Of a DNA stretch of 30,602 bases, positions 21,790 through 30,173 are shown piece by piece; positions within the stretch are counted from its first letter, which is position 1, and each line of letters begins with the position of its first letter. Under the pieces are notes generated by a model. The model did not search any database. It saw only the letters and a list, made by a program, of their open reading frames with translations, and was not told the DNA's origin. The stretch lies in the IMG/VR virus record IMGVR_UViG_3300000063_000049, positions 1 through 30,602 of that record. One strand, written 5' to 3'. The position numbers and the translations under genes were made by a program. The stretch is from a virus.

Positions 21790-22104
21790 ATGGGCTTTCG
21801 TGATCTGGTCGCCCGAGTTGATGCCACGGTCTTTGATGTGTTGGGCGATGTCGGTTACATCGAAGGCCGCCGAGTGCTGGGGATGTTCTCGGCGCCTTGG
21901 CTGCAGCCCAATATTGGGCGCCTGAACACCGGGCTGCGTGAGCCGACTTTCGTTATTCGTGTCAGCGATGCTGACGGGGTCGACAAAGGCCAAGCCGTCA
22001 GCATTGATCTGCCGCCTATGGATGGCGGTGGTAATTATACCCTCGTCAGACCGGAGCCTGATGGCGCCGGACTGGTCGCCCTGGTCTTGAGGTTGAATCC
22101 ATGA
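21790..22104 (+). CDS. Head-tail attachment protein (FII-like)
   Basis: This 104-residue small connector begins MGFRDLVARVDATVFDVLGD and contains PTFVIRVSDADGVDKGQAVS; both segments fit phage head-tail attachment proteins of the lambda gpFII group. The start at 21790 lies 2 nt after the capsid stop; an upstream in-frame ATG is inside the capsid gene. It would join the completed head to the tail. Confidence 0.75.
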   Translation: MGFRDLVARVDATVFDVLGDVGYIEGRRVLGMFSAPWLQPNIGRLNTGLREPTFVIRVSDADGVDKGQAVSIDLPPMDGGGNYTLVRPEPDGAGLVALVLRLNP

Positions 22105-22766
22105 GCATCGGGTCGTTTTATAAAACGTCATCCAGTAGCGGGCTGATCACCATTCAGCCTTCAGAGGTGGACCTCAAGGCATTTACCGATTTCGCCAAAC
22201 TGGTGCCCAAGGCCGCTGCCAATGCCCAGCGTCGAGCCATCAACAAAACGCTCGGCTGGCTGCGCACTCACATTGCACGCGCGGTCGGGCGCAAAGAGGG
22301 TATTGCCATGCGCGCCGTGCGGCAGCGTCTGCGGGCCTATTCGGTCAAGGCGGGCAAGCAGCAGGGCAAGCTTTGGTTCGGCATCAATCCGTTGGACGCC
22401 AGCCGAACCGGTCGGCCCAGGCAAACCCAATCAGGGGTGTCTGTGGGGCGCCGTCGCTACAGCGGCGCGTTCTACAAAAAGGTCTACGGCGGTAAGGCCG
22501 ATATCTGGATTCGAACGGCGAGTAAGCATTTCAAAGCCAGCGATTACCCGAATAGCGAAGTGTCCGGGGCCGGGGGCCCAAACTCTGGCTGGATCGCCGA
22601 GAACGACAGCCGTTTTCCATTGGCGAAAGCCAAGGTGTCACTGGAGGACGTCAGGCCACTGTTCGAGAGCTGGACGCGTCAGGCTGATGCCAGGCTGCTG
22701 GAGATCCTCAAACAGGAATTGAACTACGAACTGCAGAAGTACCTGCGAGGAAACGCCCGTGGATGA
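22101..22766 (+). CDS. Minor tail protein Z-like (gpZ family)
   Basis: The 221-residue product resembles lambda gpZ family proteins involved in tail completion. Residues about 30-75 are a helical, basic domain (AAANAQRRAINKTLGWLRTH), followed by GKLWFGINPLDASRTGRPR and YSGAFYKKVYGGKADIWIRT. It overlaps the attachment gene by ATGA and the next gene by 8 nt. Its presence before a contractile tail module marks the join between lambda-type and P2-type modules. Confidence 0.82.
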   Translation: MSIGSFYKTSSSSGLITIQPSEVDLKAFTDFAKLVPKAAANAQRRAINKTLGWLRTHIARAVGRKEGIAMRAVRQRLRAYSVKAGKQQGKLWFGINPLDASRTGRPRQTQSGVSVGRRRYSGAFYKKVYGGKADIWIRTASKHFKASDYPNSEVSGAGGPNSGWIAENDSRFPLAKAKVSLEDVRPLFESWTRQADARLLEILKQELNYELQKYLRGNARG

Positions 22767-23271
22767 TCAGCCCCTCACGCTTGATTTGTTTTTTTCAACG
22801 GTAGAGCGTCAGCTCGGCGAGCAACTGTCGGGGCTGCAGACAGTGGCCACATGGCCGGACATTCGTGACCGGGTCCACTTGCCTGCGCTGTTTCTGGAGC
22901 TGGCTGAACTTGAGCCAGGCACTGATCCTGGCAATGGTCGTGTCGGGTTGGTGTGCCGCTTCGAGGCGTACCTGATCGTGGCTGCGGAACTGCCTCGACA
23001 TCATCACCAAGCGGCGCAGCTGGCGACCCAGCTTGCGGTGCTGCTGCGTGCCCAGTATTGGGGGCTGGATGACGTGGACGTTGCCGAGTTCGTTCAGGCC
23101 GGCGCGGACTGGACCAAGCCGGAGCTGGATGGATACACCGTCTGGAAGGTGGAATGGACCCAGCAGATCTACCTGGGCGAGGAGCAATGGCCTTGGCCTG
23201 ATGTTGGGCCGACGTTTCTGGAGCCTGAGCTTGATCCTGGGCAAGTCGATATCGATGTGGTGCCCGGGTGA
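22759..23271 (+). CDS. Putative tail terminator or completion protein
   Basis: The 170-residue product begins GTG-coded MDDQPLTLDLFFSTVERQLG and includes a beta-rich middle (LVCRFEAYLIVAAELPRHHH) and KVEWTQQIYLGEEQWPWPDV. Position after gpZ and before the spike is that of a tail terminator (gpU/gp37-like), which caps the tube and binds the head. Sequence support is moderate, since such proteins diverge strongly. Its end overlaps the spike GTG start. Confidence 0.65.
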   Translation: MDDQPLTLDLFFSTVERQLGEQLSGLQTVATWPDIRDRVHLPALFLELAELEPGTDPGNGRVGLVCRFEAYLIVAAELPRHHHQAAQLATQLAVLLRAQYWGLDDVDVAEFVQAGADWTKPELDGYTVWKVEWTQQIYLGEEQWPWPDVGPTFLEPELDPGQVDIDVVPG

Positions 23272-23828
23272 ACGCTGTAGCGCTTGCGGAACATGACCGC
23301 ATGATAGGAGCCATGATCATGCCGGGACACGTCGTGGCGGTCGATACCATCACGGGGATGGTGCGTATCCAGTCGCGTGAATGGGTCAGCCCATGGGTGC
23401 GCTGGCACAGTATTGCGGCCGGCAAAGCACGGCATTGGCGCGCGCCTAGCATGGGCGAAAAGGGGACGTTACTCAGTCCGAGCGGTGTCCCTTCGCTGGG
23501 ACGCTTCATTCCGGGGCTGTACAGCGATGCCTATCCCCAGCCGGACAACCGTGATCATGTCGAGGTCTGGCGTTTCGACGATGGAGGTTCCCTTGTGTAT
23601 GACTGGGAGGCGAACACTTATGACATCACGTTGCCCACCGGAACCGGGACCATCAAGGTTGGCGGCTCGACGTTTGTCGTCACGGATGACGCGGTGACCG
23701 TGACCTCGGCGCTGATCAAACTGAGCGGCAATACGGAGATCGAAGGTACGTTACAGGTAACGGGTGACATCACCGGCCTCGGCAAGATCATCGACACCGC
23801 TGGCAATACCCCGAACCATAAACACTGA
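23268..23828 (+). CDS. V: Baseplate spike protein V (P2-like)
   Basis: This 186-residue cell-puncturing spike has an N-terminal OB-like fold (PGHVVAVDTITGMVRIQSRE, then GEKGTLLSPSGVPSLGRFIP), followed by a beta-helical shaft of repeating short strands (GTGTIKVGGSTFVVTDDAVT) and the apex TPNHKH. The last three residues, His-Lys-His, match the HxH apex motif of P2 gpV that holds an iron ion in a trimer. The start is GTG overlapping the preceding gene. A hairpin with T tract follows the stop. Confidence 0.9.
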   Translation: MNAVALAEHDRMIGAMIMPGHVVAVDTITGMVRIQSREWVSPWVRWHSIAAGKARHWRAPSMGEKGTLLSPSGVPSLGRFIPGLYSDAYPQPDNRDHVEVWRFDDGGSLVYDWEANTYDITLPTGTGTIKVGGSTFVVTDDAVTVTSALIKLSGNTEIEGTLQVTGDITGLGKIIDTAGNTPNHKH

Positions 23829-23846
23829 TTTTTACCGTCATTACAG

Positions 23847-23867
23847 CCCGCCAAGTGCGGGTTTTTT
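23847..23867 (+). terminator. Hairpin and T tract after the spike gene
   Basis: CCCGC (23847-23851), loop CAAGT, GCGGG (23857-23861) and then TTTTTT form an intrinsic-terminator shape. It lies 17 nt before the next ATG, with its GGAGAAA SD between. Its context matches the elements before holin, capsid and sheath. Confidence 0.75.
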
Positions 23868-23883
23868 CATGCCCGGAGAAAAG

Positions 23884-24102
23884 ATGGCCAAGCCCAATGT
23901 TCTACCCGAAACAGCCACCACGGTTGTGCCGCAGAGCGGCGAGATGACGTTTCGCGACAAGGTTTACACCTCGCGCACTTTGATTCTGCCGGATGACAGT
24001 ACGCGGGCCGTGACCAAGGGCCGCGTGACGGTAACGGCGATTGACGTTCAAGCGCTGGGTTACCTGCAGAGCAACGGCGAGTTCGAACCTTATCCGGAGT
24101 GA
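23884..24102 (+). CDS. 72-residue hypothetical protein between V and W
   Basis: A small beta-rich protein is preceded by a good SD (GGAG). Segments include GEMTFRDKVYTSRTLILPDD and VTKGRVTVTAIDVQALGYLQ, ending in an acidic tail. I do not recognise the family with certainty. Its place between spike V and baseplate W is often filled by a small protein in Pseudomonas phages, so it may be a baseplate or chaperone component. Confidence 0.65.
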   Translation: MAKPNVLPETATTVVPQSGEMTFRDKVYTSRTLILPDDSTRAVTKGRVTVTAIDVQALGYLQSNGEFEPYPE

Positions 24103-24107
24103 CCTAG

Positions 24108-24434
24108 ATGATCGGAATGGACCGCCGCACCGGCAAGCCGTTGACCGGCCTCGATCACCTGCGGCAGTCCATTGAAGACATCTTGTCGACGCCGCTAGGC
24201 AGCCGCCGGATGCGTCCGGAGTACGGCAGCAACCTGCGCCGTTATGTCGATCTGCCGGTTAACGAGGGCTGGAAAAGCGCCGTGCAGGCTGAAGTCGCCC
24301 GGGCGCTGCAACGTTGGGAACCGCGTGTGGATTTGAAGCGCATCAAGGTGGTGTCGGTGGTCGACGGACAGATTGGTTTTGAGATTGGTGTCGACTACCT
24401 GGGTGAAGGCAAGATTTTGGAGGTGTCTGCATGA
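24108..24434 (+). CDS. W: Baseplate wedge protein W (gp25-like)
   Basis: The 108-residue product belongs to the gp25/W lysozyme-like baseplate family: LDHLRQSIEDILSTPLGSRR, then MRPEYGSNLRRYVDLPVNEG, with ALQRWEPRVDLKRIKV near the end. It joins the sheath-side wedge of the contractile tail. It overlaps gene J by ATGA (shared at 24431). Confidence 0.93.
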   Translation: MIGMDRRTGKPLTGLDHLRQSIEDILSTPLGSRRMRPEYGSNLRRYVDLPVNEGWKSAVQAEVARALQRWEPRVDLKRIKVVSVVDGQIGFEIGVDYLGEGKILEVSA

Positions 24435-25312
24435 ATATCGTGGACCTTTCCGCGCTGCCTTTACCAGACGTGCTGGAGCCGCTGGACTTCGAGGCTATCT
24501 ACGCCGAAGAGCTGGAAAATTTCCGCTTGCTGATGGGCGATCAGTGGAACGCAACGCTTGAAAGCGATCCGGTCCTGAAGCTGCTGGAGGTGGCGGCCTA
24601 TCGCAAGATGGCGAACCGGGCCCGGGTCAACGATGCGGCCAAGGCCCTGATGTTGCCCTACGCCAAAGGCCCCGATCTGGAGCAACTGGCGGCGCGGGTC
24701 AACCTTCAACGGTTGGTCATTCAGGCGGCTGACGACACGACCGTGCCCCCGACGCCGGAAGTACGGGAAGAGGACGATGCGCTGCGCGAACGGATCCAGA
24801 TGCGTTGGGAAGGGCTGACCACGGCCGGGCCGCGTAACAGTTACATCCTGCATGCACGCAACGCCTCGGCGCTGGTGGCGGACGCCACGGCCGAGAGTCC
24901 ATCACCGGCGGTGGCGGTGGTTACGGTCCAGCACCTGAATGGGGATGGCGTGGCTGATGCGGCGTTACTGGCGCAGGTGGCTGCCTACCTGAGCGACGAC
25001 GACATTCGCCCGGTGGCTGATCGGCTGACGGTGCAAAGCGCCGAGGTCATCCCCTACAGCATTCAGGCGATTGTGCACATGGTCGGCACCGGTTCGGAGA
25101 ACGAGGCGATTCTAGCTGAATGCCGGGACCGGCTGGCGAAGTGGGTCAACCCACGGCGACGCCTCGGTGTCGAGGTGGCGCGTTCGGCGATCGATGCGCA
25201 GTTGCACATCAGCGGCGTTCGCCGGGTGGAGCTGGTGGATTGGGTGGACATTACGCCTACCTCCGCGCAGGCGGCTTATTGCACCGATTTCAGCGTGACG
25301 GTGGGGGGCTGA
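24431..25312 (+). CDS. J: Baseplate protein J
   Basis: This 293-residue wedge protein of the P2 gpJ / T4 gp6 family has LLEVAAYRKMANRARVNDAA, YAKGPDLEQLAARVNLQRLV and PAVAVVTVQHLNGDGVADAA. Such proteins form the baseplate ring that opens on contraction. It is coupled to W upstream (ATGA), and the next gene starts 2 nt after its stop. Length is typical (about 290-300). Confidence 0.93.
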   Translation: MNIVDLSALPLPDVLEPLDFEAIYAEELENFRLLMGDQWNATLESDPVLKLLEVAAYRKMANRARVNDAAKALMLPYAKGPDLEQLAARVNLQRLVIQAADDTTVPPTPEVREEDDALRERIQMRWEGLTTAGPRNSYILHARNASALVADATAESPSPAVAVVTVQHLNGDGVADAALLAQVAAYLSDDDIRPVADRLTVQSAEVIPYSIQAIVHMVGTGSENEAILAECRDRLAKWVNPRRRLGVEVARSAIDAQLHISGVRRVELVDWVDITPTSAQAAYCTDFSVTVGG

Positions 25313-25313
25313 C

Positions 25314-25919
25314 ATGACCAGTCTTTTGCCACTCAACAGCACGCTATTGGAGCGCGCTATCGAGGGCGCAACCGACGACCTCACGCCGGCGCCGTTGCGT
25401 AGTTTGTACAGCCCCCAAACCTGTCCGGCTCGGCTGCTCCCGTTTTTAGCCTGGGAGTGTTCAGTCGATCGCTGGGACGAATCTTGGCCCGAGGCGGCCA
25501 AGCGGGCGGCCATCAGCGCCTCGTATTACATCCATGCCCACAAGGGCACGATCGGCGCGTTGCGCCGCGTGGTCGAGCCGCTGGGTTACCTGATTGAGGT
25601 GTTGGAGTGGTGGCAGACGGTGCCGGAAGGCGTGCCTGGCACGTTCGCGTTGAAGGTCGGCGTGCTGGACACCGGTATTACCGAAGAGATGTACCAGGAG
25701 CTGACATGGCTGATTGACGATGCCAAGCCCCTGACCCGGCACCTGACCGGGCTGGCGATCAGCCTCGAAACCACGGGCGGCTTTTACGTTGCCGCGTGCC
25801 TCACCGAGGGTGACGAAATCGACGTTTATCCACCCGCGCCGCGTGACATCGAGGTCTCGGGTTTCTTTGGGCTGGGCGGACGTGAAACCACTATCGATAC
25901 TTTGGATGTCTACGCATGA
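25314..25919 (+). CDS. I: Tail protein I
   Basis: This 201-residue protein resembles P2 gpI: LLPLNSTLLERAIEGATDDL, then LLPFLAWECSVDRWDESWPE (Trp-rich) and HAHKGTIGALRRVVEPLGYL. It completes the baseplate wedge with W and J and links to the fibre. Its stop overlaps the fibre gene start (ATGA). Confidence 0.92.
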   Translation: MTSLLPLNSTLLERAIEGATDDLTPAPLRSLYSPQTCPARLLPFLAWECSVDRWDESWPEAAKRAAISASYYIHAHKGTIGALRRVVEPLGYLIEVLEWWQTVPEGVPGTFALKVGVLDTGITEEMYQELTWLIDDAKPLTRHLTGLAISLETTGGFYVAACLTEGDEIDVYPPAPRDIEVSGFFGLGGRETTIDTLDVYA

Positions 25920-27613
25920 TTAACTCGACCTCGCAGTTCTTTGCCATCTTGACCAACGTCGGTGTCGCCAAGCAGGCGAACGCCGACGCCCTGGGCGTGC
26001 CTTGGAGAATCGCCCAGATGGGGGTGGGTGATGCCAACGATACCGACCCTCTCCCGAGCGCTGCACAAACCAGACTGATCAACGAACGGCGCCGGGCGCC
26101 GCTGAATCAGTTGAGGGTGGACCCGGCCAATAACGCCATCATCATTGCCGAGCAGGTCATCCCGGCCGAGGTCGGCGGCTTCTGGATCCGTGAAATTGCC
26201 CTGTACGACGCGGATGGCGACATGGTGGCGGTGGCCAACTGTGCGCCGTCGTTCAAGCCGCTGCTGACGCAGGGATCCGGGCGCACGCAGGTCGTACGGG
26301 TGAACCTGCTAGTCAGCAATTCCAGCAACGTCGAGTTGAAAATTGACCCGTCCGTGGTGCTAGCGACGCGTGCTTACGTCGATCAGAAAGTGCTGGACGA
26401 GCTAAACAAGCTGGATTTCAAGTTTTCCGTGGTGGCCGCCACAACCGGCCCGATCGCGCTCAACGGCTTGCAAAGCGTCGACGGCGAACCCGGGGTTGCC
26501 GGGCTGCGGGTGTTGGTCTGGAAGCAGGCGCTGGCCAAGGACAACGGCATTTACCTCATGGCAGCCAATGGCTGGACGCGGGCGGCGGATGCTGACAGCA
26601 ACCTTGAGGTGACGCCGGGGCTGTTCGTGCATGTCGAGAAAGGCGCTTTGTACGGCGACAGCGTGTTCCAGCTGGTGACGGACGCGCCGATTGTCCTGGG
26701 CGCGACGGATCTGGTCTTTGAATCGCCGATCGGGCGTACGGGTATCGGCGCGGGCACGTACCGCAGCGTCACTGTCGACAAATACGGGCGCGTGGTCGGC
26801 GGCACCAATCCGACCACACTGGCTGCTTACGGGGTCGACTTTGCGAGCCAGGCCGAGGCCGAGGCGCAAGCCGATCAGGACAGCGCCAAGCCCATGAGTG
26901 CGCTGCGGGTCTATCAGGCCATCGTCAAGTACCTGAATCAGGCCACTGAAACGGCCTTTGGCTGGGCGAAGGTGGCAACGCAGACGCAGACCAACACCGG
27001 GGTGGATGACACTACGGTGGTGACACCGAAGAAGTTTTCGGCGGGTATTGCGGCGCTGGTCATTCAGGCCACCGAGGCAATCAAAGGCATTGCCAAGGTG
27101 GCGACGCAGGCGCAGACGAATTCCGGGGCCGATGACACCACGATCGTGACGCCCAAGAAGTTTTCGGCGGGACTGGCGGCGTTAATCGTCCAGGCCACCG
27201 AAGCTATAACAGGCATTGCCAAGGTGGCGACTCTTGCCCAGACGAGTGCCGGAACGGATGACACCGTGATGGTGACGCCTCGAAAACTGCGCTGGGGATT
27301 TTCGGCCAGCTTGGCTGCTGCCGGGCAGATCAGTTTCCCGACGTGGCTCGGGGGCCTGGTATTGCAGTGGTATCCGATCGGGAACACGGCGAACCAAGGG
27401 CCAACCAACGGGTTTTACTACGGCGAGGTGGTCACTACCTTTCCGATGGCGTTCCCGACGGCCTGCTGGGTGGTGCTGGCGACCCCGTTTGATACGGCGG
27501 GCGTCGAGGGTGGCACGGCTGCCAAAAACATGAGCCGGACCGGGGTCAACATCATTACGCAGACGACCTCTGCCGGTTCGGCATTTGCCTACGTTTTCGC
27601 CATTGGGAATTAA
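25916..27613 (+). CDS. H: Tail fibre protein H
   Basis: The 565-residue fibre starts with a tail-collar (DUF3751-type) domain at about 1-160: VPWRIAQMGVGDANDTDPLP, then GGFWIREIALYDADGDMVAV. A domain with KQALAKDNGIYLMAANGWTR follows. Residues about 350-460 hold three repeats of 42 residues (AKVATQTQTN, DDTTVVTPKKFSAG). The C terminus (PTWLGGLVLQWYPIGNTANQ, ending ASPF-like beta) resembles the gp53-like receptor-binding end. It attaches to the baseplate and recognises the host surface. The C-terminal half is expected to vary between strains. It is coupled to gene I. Confidence 0.92.
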   Translation: MINSTSQFFAILTNVGVAKQANADALGVPWRIAQMGVGDANDTDPLPSAAQTRLINERRRAPLNQLRVDPANNAIIIAEQVIPAEVGGFWIREIALYDADGDMVAVANCAPSFKPLLTQGSGRTQVVRVNLLVSNSSNVELKIDPSVVLATRAYVDQKVLDELNKLDFKFSVVAATTGPIALNGLQSVDGEPGVAGLRVLVWKQALAKDNGIYLMAANGWTRAADADSNLEVTPGLFVHVEKGALYGDSVFQLVTDAPIVLGATDLVFESPIGRTGIGAGTYRSVTVDKYGRVVGGTNPTTLAAYGVDFASQAEAEAQADQDSAKPMSALRVYQAIVKYLNQATETAFGWAKVATQTQTNTGVDDTTVVTPKKFSAGIAALVIQATEAIKGIAKVATQAQTNSGADDTTIVTPKKFSAGLAALIVQATEAITGIAKVATLAQTSAGTDDTVMVTPRKLRWGFSASLAAAGQISFPTWLGGLVLQWYPIGNTANQGPTNGFYYGEVVTTFPMAFPTACWVVLATPFDTAGVEGGTAAKNMSRTGVNIITQTTSAGSAFAYVFAIGN

Positions 27614-27615
27614 CC

Positions 27616-28035
27616 ATGTATGCACTCTGGGTTGCCGCTGACCAGCGTTATGCCTTTTCGCCGATCGACAACGGTGGTGTTGTTATTACCGCCGATGCGT
27701 ATTTGGCATTGTTTCAAGGGCAGGCCAAGGCCCGCCCCATCGTTGCTGGCGCGAACGGCATTCCTGTCTCGGGTGATATATCCCCATTGACCGCTGATGA
27801 CCTGTCGGCGAACGGCCGAAGCTGGCGTGATGCAGAAATCGCTCGCGTGGCCTGGTTACGCGATCGCCAGCGCGATGAGCTGGAGTTGGGCGGGGCTACA
27901 TCGATCACCGCCGAGCAGTACACCGAGCTGCTGGCCTACATTCAGGGTCTGCGCGACTGGCCGCTGACCCCAGATTTTCCGGTCGAAGCCTCACGCCCGA
28001 AAATGCCGGACTGGATTGCCACTCTCAACCCCTGA
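27616..28035 (+). CDS. Tail fibre assembly chaperone
   Basis: The 139-residue product resembles phage tail assembly chaperones of fibre loci: the N terminus (MYALWVAADQRYAFSPIDNG) and a C-terminal helical segment (RSWRDAEIARVAWLRDRQRD, then LLAYIQGLRDWPLTPDFPVE). These proteins help fold or trimerise the fibre tip. It starts 2 nt after the fibre stop, an arrangement typical of fibre/chaperone pairs that exchange as a unit. Two hairpins follow. Confidence 0.85.
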   Translation: MYALWVAADQRYAFSPIDNGGVVITADAYLALFQGQAKARPIVAGANGIPVSGDISPLTADDLSANGRSWRDAEIARVAWLRDRQRDELELGGATSITAEQYTELLAYIQGLRDWPLTPDFPVEASRPKMPDWIATLNP

Positions 28036-28065
28036 CGGCCCGCACTGACGGGGCGTTTTCTTTTT

Positions 28066-28079
28066 CGTTACGCGTAACG
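28066..28079. repeat. 14-bp perfect palindrome
   Basis: CGTTACGCGTAACG equals its own reverse complement. It lies between an imperfect GC hairpin with T tract (about 28038-28065) and the perfect hairpin that precedes the sheath gene. It could be a protein-binding site or part of RNA structure. Confidence 0.8.
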
Positions 28080-28093
28080 CAATACACCCACAC

Positions 28094-28120
28094 AGCCCCG
28101 CCTTTGCGGGGCTTTGTCTT
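28094..28120 (+). terminator. Terminator before the sheath gene
   Basis: AGCCCCGC (28094-28101), loop CTTT, GCGGGGCT (28106-28113) and TTGTCTTTT form a strong intrinsic terminator. It lies 17-24 nt before the sheath ATG, followed by the SD TGGAGAAAG. A weaker hairpin with TTTT lies about 50 nt upstream, so two stops may separate fibre and sheath genes. Confidence 0.85.
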
Positions 28121-28136
28121 TTCTGGAGAAAGCTTT

Positions 28137-29318
28137 ATGAGCACGGGTTTCTTTCACGGCGTCACGGTCACGAATGTGGACACCGGGGCGCGCACCATTT
28201 CGCTGCCGTCGTCCTCGATCATCGGCCTGTGCGATCTCTTCACCCCGGGACCGCTGGCCGATGGCACACCGAGCGCGGCAGCGAATGAGCTGAAATTGAT
28301 CACCAGCGAGCGCGAAGCGATCGCTGCATGGGGCCCGGATGCACCCATCACCAAGGCGTGCCAGGCGATCTACACGCGGGCCAAGGCGGTTATCGTCGGT
28401 TGCGGCGTGGCCACGCTGGCGGATGCCGCTGCACAAACGTCGGCGATCATTGGCGGCGTACTGGCATCCGGACAGCGTACCGGCATGCAGGCGTTGTTGG
28501 ACGGCAAGAGCAAGTTCAACGCCCAGCCGCGGTTGCTGATCGCGCCCAAGCATACGGCGACTCAGGCAGTCGCTACGGCGCTCGATGGTCTGGCCACCAA
28601 GCTGCGCGCCCTTGCCATCATCGACGGGCCGAACACCACGGATGAGGCCGCCATGGCGTACGCCGAAGAGTTCGGCAGCAAGCGGGTGTTCCTGGTTGAT
28701 CCGGGTGTTCAGCGTTGGGACACGACACTGAACGCCACCGTCGACGGTCCGGCCTCGGCCTACACCGCTGGCCTGTTCGCCTGGACCGACAGCGAATACG
28801 GTTTTTGGGCTTCACCGTCGAACAAGGAGTTTGTCGGCATCACCGGCACCACGCGCCCGGTCGAGTTTCTGGATGGCGACGAAACCTGCCGAGCCAACCT
28901 GCTGAACGCCGCGAACATCACCACGATCATCCGTGACGATGGCTATCGCCTGTGGGGCAACCGCACGCAATCGAGCGACCCGAAATGGTCGTTCGTCACC
29001 CGGGTGCGAACCATGGACATCGTGATGGACGCGATCCTCTACGGCCACAAGTGGGCGGTCGATCGCTCGATCACCAAGACCTACGTCAAGGACGTGACCG
29101 AAGGGCTTCAGAACTTCATGCGCGACCTGAAAAATCAGGGCGCGATCATCAACTTCGAGGTCTATGCGGACACTGAACTCAACACGGCCAGCCAGCTGGA
29201 GCAAGGCAAGGTGTATTGGCGCATCCGCTTCACTGACGTGCCGCCGGCCGAAAACCCGAACTTCCTCGTCGAAGTCACCAACCAGTGGCTGACCGAAGTG
29301 CTCGACACCAACGCCTAA
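28137..29318 (+). CDS. FI: Tail sheath protein FI
   Basis: This 393-residue contractile sheath protein of the P2 gpFI type has FHGVTVTNVDTGARTISLPS at the start, LITSEREAIAAWGPDAPI in the middle and a C-terminal region with WAVDRSITKTYVKDVTEGLQ and FRINFEVYADTEL-like strands. It polymerises around the tube and contracts during infection. The start at 28137 has a GGAGAAAG SD; an in-frame ATG 33 nt upstream lies in the terminator T tract. Confidence 0.95.
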   Translation: MSTGFFHGVTVTNVDTGARTISLPSSSIIGLCDLFTPGPLADGTPSAAANELKLITSEREAIAAWGPDAPITKACQAIYTRAKAVIVGCGVATLADAAAQTSAIIGGVLASGQRTGMQALLDGKSKFNAQPRLLIAPKHTATQAVATALDGLATKLRALAIIDGPNTTDEAAMAYAEEFGSKRVFLVDPGVQRWDTTLNATVDGPASAYTAGLFAWTDSEYGFWASPSNKEFVGITGTTRPVEFLDGDETCRANLLNAANITTIIRDDGYRLWGNRTQSSDPKWSFVTRVRTMDIVMDAILYGHKWAVDRSITKTYVKDVTEGLQNFMRDLKNQGAIINFEVYADTELNTASQLEQGKVYWRIRFTDVPPAENPNFLVEVTNQWLTEVLDTNA

Positions 29319-29330
29319 GGGGGCTGCGCA

Positions 29331-29834
29331 ATGATTCCGCAAACGCTGTTCAACACTAACCTGTTCGTCGACGGCATGAGTTTCGCCGGTGATGTGCCGG
29401 AGCTGTCATTGCCCAAGGTGTCGGTCAAGACCGAGGCTTACCGCGCAGGCGGCATGGACGCCGAGATCGACATGGACATGGGCCTGGAAAAACTTGAGGC
29501 CTCGTTCAGTACCAACGGCGTGCGCAAGGAGGCCATGAAGTGGTTCGGCCTGGCTGACGGTACGGCCTTCAACGCTTCGTTCCGTGGTTCGTTCAAGGGC
29601 CAGAAAGGCGAGTTCACCGGCGTCACCGCGACCCTTCGCGGGATGCTCAAAGAGCTTGATCCCGGCAGTTGGAAACCGGGTGACAAGGCCGAGTTCAAGT
29701 ACTCGATCAGCGTCACGTATTACAAACTCGAAATCGATGATGTCGTCATCTACGAACTCGATCCGGTCAACTCGGTTCGCGCAATCAACGGCGTCGACCA
29801 ACTTCAGCAGATGCGCAATCAGCTGGGTCTGTAA
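29331..29834 (+). CDS. FII: Tail tube protein FII
   Basis: This 167-residue inner tube protein (P2 gpFII type) contains NLFVDGMSFAGDVPELSLPK, MDAEIDMDMGLEKLEASFST and YKLEIDDVVIYELDPVNSVR. Hexamers stack to form the DNA channel. It starts 12 nt after the sheath stop; length matches P2 FII (about 170). Confidence 0.95.
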   Translation: MIPQTLFNTNLFVDGMSFAGDVPELSLPKVSVKTEAYRAGGMDAEIDMDMGLEKLEASFSTNGVRKEAMKWFGLADGTAFNASFRGSFKGQKGEFTGVTATLRGMLKELDPGSWKPGDKAEFKYSISVTYYKLEIDDVVIYELDPVNSVRAINGVDQLQQMRNQLGL

Positions 29835-29843
29835 GGAAAAGTC

Positions 29844-30173
29844 ATGAGTGACACAGTCTTGGATATCGCTACAAACGGTCCGAAGAAAGATCCGGCGTGG
29901 ATGGTCGTGACCGACGAGGGCGTAACCCTCACGCTGTCGACGGCCAGCGAATTGAACGGCGTCAAACAGAAGCAAATCACCATGCGTTCGCCGACCATTC
30001 GCGAGGTGCGGGTCTGTCAGGCGGCGCACCCAAAGGATGATCTGGCGGTCGACACCATGCTGTTTGCCAGCCTCGCCGGGATCGGCGAGAAAGACCTGGT
30101 GGGGCTGACGGTGAAGGACTACAACCGCGTCAAGGATGGCTATTTTCGTCTGGTCGAAGAGGACGAGCTTTAA
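29844..30173 (+). CDS. E: Tail assembly chaperone E
   Basis: The 109-residue chaperone (TAC_7-like) contains GVTLTLSTASELNGVKQKQI, then VDTMLFASLAGIGEKDLVGL and VKDYNRVKDGYFRLVEEDEL at the end. Such proteins coat the tape measure during tail assembly and are made with a frameshifted extension. The stop is in GAG CTT TAA C, where a +1 shift would add the 37-residue E' segment. The 146-residue fusion is close to P2 E+E' (142). It starts 9 nt after the tube stop. Confidence 0.9.
   Translation: MSDTVLDIATNGPKKDPAWMVVTDEGVTLTLSTASELNGVKQKQITMRSPTIREVRVCQAAHPKDDLAVDTMLFASLAGIGEKDLVGLTVKDYNRVKDGYFRLVEEDEL

Noticed and set aside
30136-30171. Independent start of E' at ATG 30136
   Set aside because: AAGG directly abuts the ATG with no room for ribosome binding, and the first residues do not match the GpE family; kept only as an alternative to the frameshift.
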